A DNA stretch of 17,074 nt, taken from NCBI GenBank assembly GCA_045118955.1, contig JBGVKB010000087.1, positions 1 through 17,074 on the forward strand, in the 5' to 3' direction. The notes below the pieces were generated by a model. It was given only the letters and a program-made list of their open reading frames with translations. It had not been told where the DNA came from and did no database searches. Shown here piece after piece: positions 14,439 through 17,074 of the stretch. The position numbers and the translations under genes are program-made. This stretch comes from SFJ001 sp045118955 (GTDB lineage Bacteria > Bacillota > Clostridia > Oscillospirales > Ruminococcaceae). Position 1 is the first letter of the stretch; each line of letters begins with the position of its first letter.

Positions 14439-15062
14439 TCACACCAGCAGGGTATGGCCGGTAAAGCCGTAGATGGCCAGCGCCAGAATGCCGATGTATA
14501 CCAGCGTGATGGGCAGGCCGCGGAAGCTCGCCGGGATGCGGCGGCTGCGCAGACGGCGCTGCCCCTCGGTGACCAGCAGCACCGCCAGATAGTAGCCCGC
14601 GCCGCTGCCCAGAGCAAAGCCCATGGCCTCGGCAAAGGTCAGCGCCTGCACGGTGACCACCATCTGGGTGCCCAGCACACAGCTGTTGAAGGTGGCCAGC
14701 GGCAGCAGCTCGGCCATGCGCTCGGGGGTGGGGCCAAGGCGGGTGGCGTTGCGCAGGCTGCGGGCGATGAGCCACACCAGCGCCGTCACCGCCGCCGTGA
14801 TGAGCACATAGCCCAGCGGGCGCAGGGGGGCGCGGTAGGTCATGCCCATGGTCAGGTGGTTCAGACCCCAGCACAGCGGGGTGCTGAGGAGCTGCACCAG
14901 CGTCAGCAGGGCGCAGAAGCCCAGACTGTCGGTGGAGCCGTCGTCCACCAGCAGCACCAGACGGGTCACGCCCAAGCTGCGGCCGAACACCGCGTTTTGG
15001 GCGAAGGTTGCCAGAACGGCGTACAGCACGAACTCGCCCAGTGCGGTCAGTACGATGCTCAT
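14439..15062 (-). CDS. RnfA-like (Rnf/Nqr family) integral membrane protein lacking cluster cysteines
   Basis: The 207 residues have about six hydrophobic segments, the size and pattern of RnfA/NqrE. Family signs are QNAVFGRSLG (22-31) against canonical NNFVLxxFLG, LPLATFNSCVLG (120-131) against LPLITTNCAVLG, and the closing RGLPITLVYIGILALAIYGF. In canonical RnfA two cysteines hold half of a membrane [2Fe-2S] centre; here those positions are Thr33 and Ser127, with Cys128 one place along. There is also an acidic VDDGSTDS insertion near 39-46. It starts in a 4-nt ATGA overlap with the rnfE-like gene. Membership of the Rnf-Nqr family is well supported. Electron transfer through the usual cluster is not, so I give no rnf symbol. 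Confidence 0.83.
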   Translation of the reverse strand: MSIVLTALGEFVLYAVLATFAQNAVFGRSLGVTRLVLLVDDGSTDSLGFCALLTLVQLLSTPLCWGLNHLTMGMTYRAPLRPLGYVLITAAVTALVWLIARSLRNATRLGPTPERMAELLPLATFNSCVLGTQMVVTVQALTFAEAMGFALGSGAGYYLAVLLVTEGQRRLRSRRIPASFRGLPITLVYIGILALAIYGFTGHTLLV

Positions 15063-15721
15063 TTTGCCCGTTCCACCTCCTGATAGACGTTTCTCTTAAA
15101 AGCCCGGATGCGGCCGCGCCATGCGGCGCAGACCACGCCCAGCAGGATGAAGCCGCCGGCAGGCTGGGCGGCCAGCGGGAAGAGCTGAACGCTCAGCACC
15201 GGACTGCCGTACAATGTCCCTGCGGCCAGCAGCTCGCGCAGCAGGCCCATGCCGTTCAGCACCAGCAGGTAGCCCACCGTGGTGTGCAGGCCCCGGCGCA
15301 GAGCCCGGACGACGCCCTCGGCGGTCTCGGCCCGGTAGCGGCGGATGATCAGCGGCTCGCACACCAGCAGCGGCAGATAGATGCCGATCTGCTGAAGGGC
15401 GCTCACGCCCCACATCTGGCGCACCAGCATATACACCAGCACATAGCACAGGGCGGCGGGCACGGCGTAGTACAGCACCCGGGTCAGTTGGCTGCGCTCG
15501 CCCAGCAGACGGCGCAGCACCGCGCCCAGCACCCGGGTGGGGGTGAGCATCAGCAGCACCGCCACCGACAGGTACAGCGCATAGGTGCCGTTCGTGGCGG
15601 CCACCACCAGCGGGGCGATGCCCAAGCCCTGAATGATGACGGGATTGTTGAGCCAAAGCCGGTCGGCCTTGCTCAGCTCGTTCATATGTTCGGCCCAATA
15701 GCGCGCTTTTTCAATGGTCAT
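15059..15721 (-). CDS. RnfE-like (Rnf/Nqr family) integral membrane protein lacking cluster cysteines
   Basis: The 220 residues have a short charged N-terminus and six hydrophobic segments like RnfE/NqrD. NNPVIIQGLGIAP (25-37) aligns with ENPxFVQxLGMCP, GIYLPLLVCEPLIIRR (113-128) with GLFIPLIVVNCLILGR, and LNGMGLLRELLAAGTLYG with the family's LLGLIREIIGNGTxFG. The two cluster-ligand cysteines are Ala36 and Pro123 here; Cys121 lies two residues away. The start ATG 15721-15719 overlaps the rnfD-like stop as ATGA, and the stop overlaps the rnfA-like start in the same way, so the three proteins should be made in matched amounts. It is probably the partner of the rnfA-like protein in a pseudo-symmetric pair. 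Confidence 0.82.
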   Translation of the reverse strand: MTIEKARYWAEHMNELSKADRLWLNNPVIIQGLGIAPLVVAATNGTYALYLSVAVLLMLTPTRVLGAVLRRLLGERSQLTRVLYYAVPAALCYVLVYMLVRQMWGVSALQQIGIYLPLLVCEPLIIRRYRAETAEGVVRALRRGLHTTVGYLLVLNGMGLLRELLAAGTLYGSPVLSVQLFPLAAQPAGGFILLGVVCAAWRGRIRAFKRNVYQEVERAK

Positions 15722-16704
15722 ACTCGCAGGGCCTCCTTTTTGTTCAGCCGCTCCATCAGCACCCGGTCCAGCACGGAGGACAGGCTGCCCACCAGCAGCA
15801 GGGCGAAGCACACGCCGGTCTCATAGCTGCCGAAGTAGCGGTACATCATGCTCACAGCGCCCAGCACCGCGCCGAATGCCACCCGGCTGGTGCGGTGGCG
15901 GGGCAGCACCACCGGGTCGCACAGCAGGAACACCGCCGCGTACAGCAGCGAGCCGCAGCACACCTCGTACGCCACCGAGGCGGCGCGGGTCTCCATCGCC
16001 ACCCAGGGCAGATCCAGCCCCACCCGGCCCATGCGGGGGAACAGCCACGCCCACGCGGCGCAGGTCAGCAGGAACGCCAGCGCGGCGTCCCACTTCAGGC
16101 GGCCGCGCACCAGCAGCACCAGCGCGCAGGCGGTCAGGATCAGGGCGGCCACCGACCCCATGGGGGCGGCGTAGTTGCCCAGCAGCAGGTTCAGCGCGTC
16201 GATCTTGGGGGTGCCGCCGGCCTTCAGGGTGGAGCTTGCGGACTCCACAAGGCCGCCGGTCACACTGCCGGTCAGGGGCAGGCGGGTGCCCGGGGCAGGG
16301 TAGCGGAACACCTGCTGCGGCCAGCTCACCGCCGCGATGGTGTAGCCCACCGCGGTGGGGTGGAAGGGGTAGCAGCCCACCCCGCCGAAGGCCTCCTTGC
16401 CCACCAGCACTGCGGCCATCACCGACACCACCACCACATAGTAGCTGACGCTGGCGGGCATCAGCAGCACCAGCGTGGCGGCGAAGGCCTCGTTGCTGAA
16501 TTCGTTATGGTCGTAGGGGCGGCGGCGCAGCAGCGCCACCAGATGGTCGCACAGGTTGGCGGTGATCACCGCCGCCAGCCACAGCAGCAGGGGTCGAAGC
16601 CCGTACAGGAACACCGCCAGCAGCAGCGGCGCGACGGTCACAGCCAGCAGATCCCAGTAAAGGACCTGATCGTTGCGGCGCACGGCCGCGGTCTTTTCAC
16701 TCAT
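15718..16704 (-). CDS. RnfD-like (RnfD/NqrB family) integral membrane protein
   Basis: The 328 residues have about nine to ten hydrophobic segments. RnfD family segments in order are VGKEAFGGVGCYPFHPTAVG (101-120; canonical GKxxFGGLGxNxFNPAxxG), a SWP (127-129), LLLGN (173-177), MGSVAALIL (182-190), LFLLCDPVV-like GGLL/TDP region ending CDPVV (262-266), and YRYFGSYETGVCFALLLVGSL (288-308). Canonical RnfD carries covalent FMN on a Thr in DxxSGAT. Here the matching stretch is ESASSTL (154-160), with Asp changed to Glu and the Thr (159) one position early, so flavinylation is uncertain. A second canonical box early in the protein is diverged. The SD GGGAG lies 8-9 nt upstream. It is preceded by rpe (49 bp) and no rnfC is next to it. 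Confidence 0.88.
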   Translation of the reverse strand: MSEKTAAVRRNDQVLYWDLLAVTVAPLLLAVFLYGLRPLLLWLAAVITANLCDHLVALLRRRPYDHNEFSNEAFAATLVLLMPASVSYYVVVVSVMAAVLVGKEAFGGVGCYPFHPTAVGYTIAAVSWPQQVFRYPAPGTRLPLTGSVTGGLVESASSTLKAGGTPKIDALNLLLGNYAAPMGSVAALILTACALVLLVRGRLKWDAALAFLLTCAAWAWLFPRMGRVGLDLPWVAMETRAASVAYEVCCGSLLYAAVFLLCDPVVLPRHRTSRVAFGAVLGAVSMMYRYFGSYETGVCFALLLVGSLSSVLDRVLMERLNKKEALRV

Positions 16705-16717
16705 GGAACACGCTCCC

Positions 16718-16743
16718 GAGGGGCCGCCGGTGGGCCGCCCCTC
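16718..16743 (-). promoter_or_regulatory. Hairpin between rpe and the rnfD-like gene, abutting the SD
   Basis: On the minus strand GAGGGGC and GCCCCTC (7 bp) enclose G-GCC-CACC-GGC-G, extending the stem by three pairs past a G-G mismatch. The next bases are the rnfD-like SD, GGGAG (16717-16713). There is no T-run, so it is not a terminator. It could stabilise the mRNA end or mark a processing site that separates rpe from the membrane genes. Confidence 0.45.
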
Positions 16744-16753
16744 TCAAATCAAA

Positions 16754-17074
16754 TCAATAGGTGTGCAGGGCGGCGATGACGGCGGCGGGGTCGGCGGCAC
16801 CGAACACGGCGCTGCCCGCCACCAGAACGTCCGCGCCCGCATCGGCACAGGCCTTGCCGGTGGCCGCGTCGGCGCCGATGCCGCCGTCCACCTCCACAAG
16901 GCACTCAAGGCCGCGGCGGTCGATCTCCGCCCGCAGCAGGGCGATCTTATCCAGTGCCTGAGGCATGAACTTCTGCCCGCCGAAGCCCGGCTCCACGCTC
17001 ATCACCAGCACCAGATCCAGCTTGTCCAGCCAGGGGAACACCGCCTCGGCAGGGGTGCCGGGCTTCACCGACAG
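16754..17074 (-). CDS. rpe: Ribulose-phosphate 3-epimerase (partial, N-terminus outside window)
   Basis: This enzyme interconverts ribulose-5-phosphate and xylulose-5-phosphate in the pentose phosphate pathway. Only the last 106 residues are present and the frame is open to base 17074. Hallmarks of this TIM-barrel metalloenzyme are VKPGTPAEAV, LVLVMSVEPGFGGQKF (canonical M-[ST]-V-x-PGFGGQ loop), the catalytic/metal Asp in EVDGGI, and the phosphate-binding AGADVLVAGSAVFG near the end. The full protein is usually about 215-225 residues, so about half lies outside. It is the most upstream visible gene of the run that includes the Rnf-like triad. Confidence 0.96.
   Translation of the reverse strand: MSVKPGTPAEAVFPWLDKLDLVLVMSVEPGFGGQKFMPQALDKIALLRAEIDRRGLECLVEVDGGIGADAATGKACADAGADVLVAGSAVFGAADPAAVIAALHTY

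Noticed and set aside
16718..16743. Terminator separating rpe from the rnfD-like gene
   Set aside because: Good stem but no T-run on either strand, and it abuts the next gene's SD.

Overview
The window is very GC-rich, compact bacterial DNA carrying a Gram-positive (Bacillota) gene set. A SpoVT-type regulator lies beside mfd and pth, there is a pyruvate,phosphate dikinase, and SD sequences are strong (GGAGG). Together with Rnf-like membrane genes and GC-rich codon use, this suggests a clostridial gut anaerobe of the Oscillospiraceae (Faecalibacterium/Gemmiger/Subdoligranulum-like). That placement is inference; no 16S or tRNA gene is present to settle it. I saw no mobile element, CRISPR array, tRNA or rRNA.

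Layout. (1) 1-2318, minus: ppdK, cut off at its C-terminus by the window edge. (2) 2319-2706: divergent control region with a promoter on each strand and a structured leader on the right-hand side. (3) 2707-7627, plus: a stand-alone GlmU acetyltransferase domain protein, pth and mfd. (4) 7727-8269, minus: spoVT-like regulator, convergent with mfd across a strong terminator. glmU-pth-mfd-spoVT is a thinned-out version of the Bacillus subtilis order glmU-prs-ctc-spoVC(pth)-fin-mfd-spoVT. (5) 8523-11750, minus: RNA-metabolism operon of a RhlE-type DEAD-box helicase, rlmA-type 23S rRNA methyltransferase and a small alpha/beta hydrolase, with its own promoter and terminator. (6) 11930-17074, minus: one long run of rpe (5' end outside), rnfD-like, rnfE-like, rnfA-like, a membrane-anchored GHL13/DUF4015-type protein and a DUF1015 protein.

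The most unusual part is block 6. The RnfD/RnfE/RnfA-like genes are joined by two 4-nt ATGA overlaps, but rnfC, rnfG and rnfB (NADH, FMN and ferredoxin modules) are absent from the flanks that can be seen. All four cysteines that hold the membrane [2Fe-2S] centre in canonical RnfA/RnfE are replaced at their aligned positions (Ala36 and Pro123 in RnfE; Thr33 and Ser127 in RnfA). The RnfD flavin-attachment motif is also off-consensus. This may be a repurposed or differently wired Rnf-like membrane core, made together with a pentose-phosphate enzyme and two poorly understood proteins.

Other points of interest are the GlmU protein lacking its uridylyltransferase half, and predicted 5' leaders (upstream of ppdK, glmU-C and the helicase) whose first transcribed bases pair with sequence further downstream.
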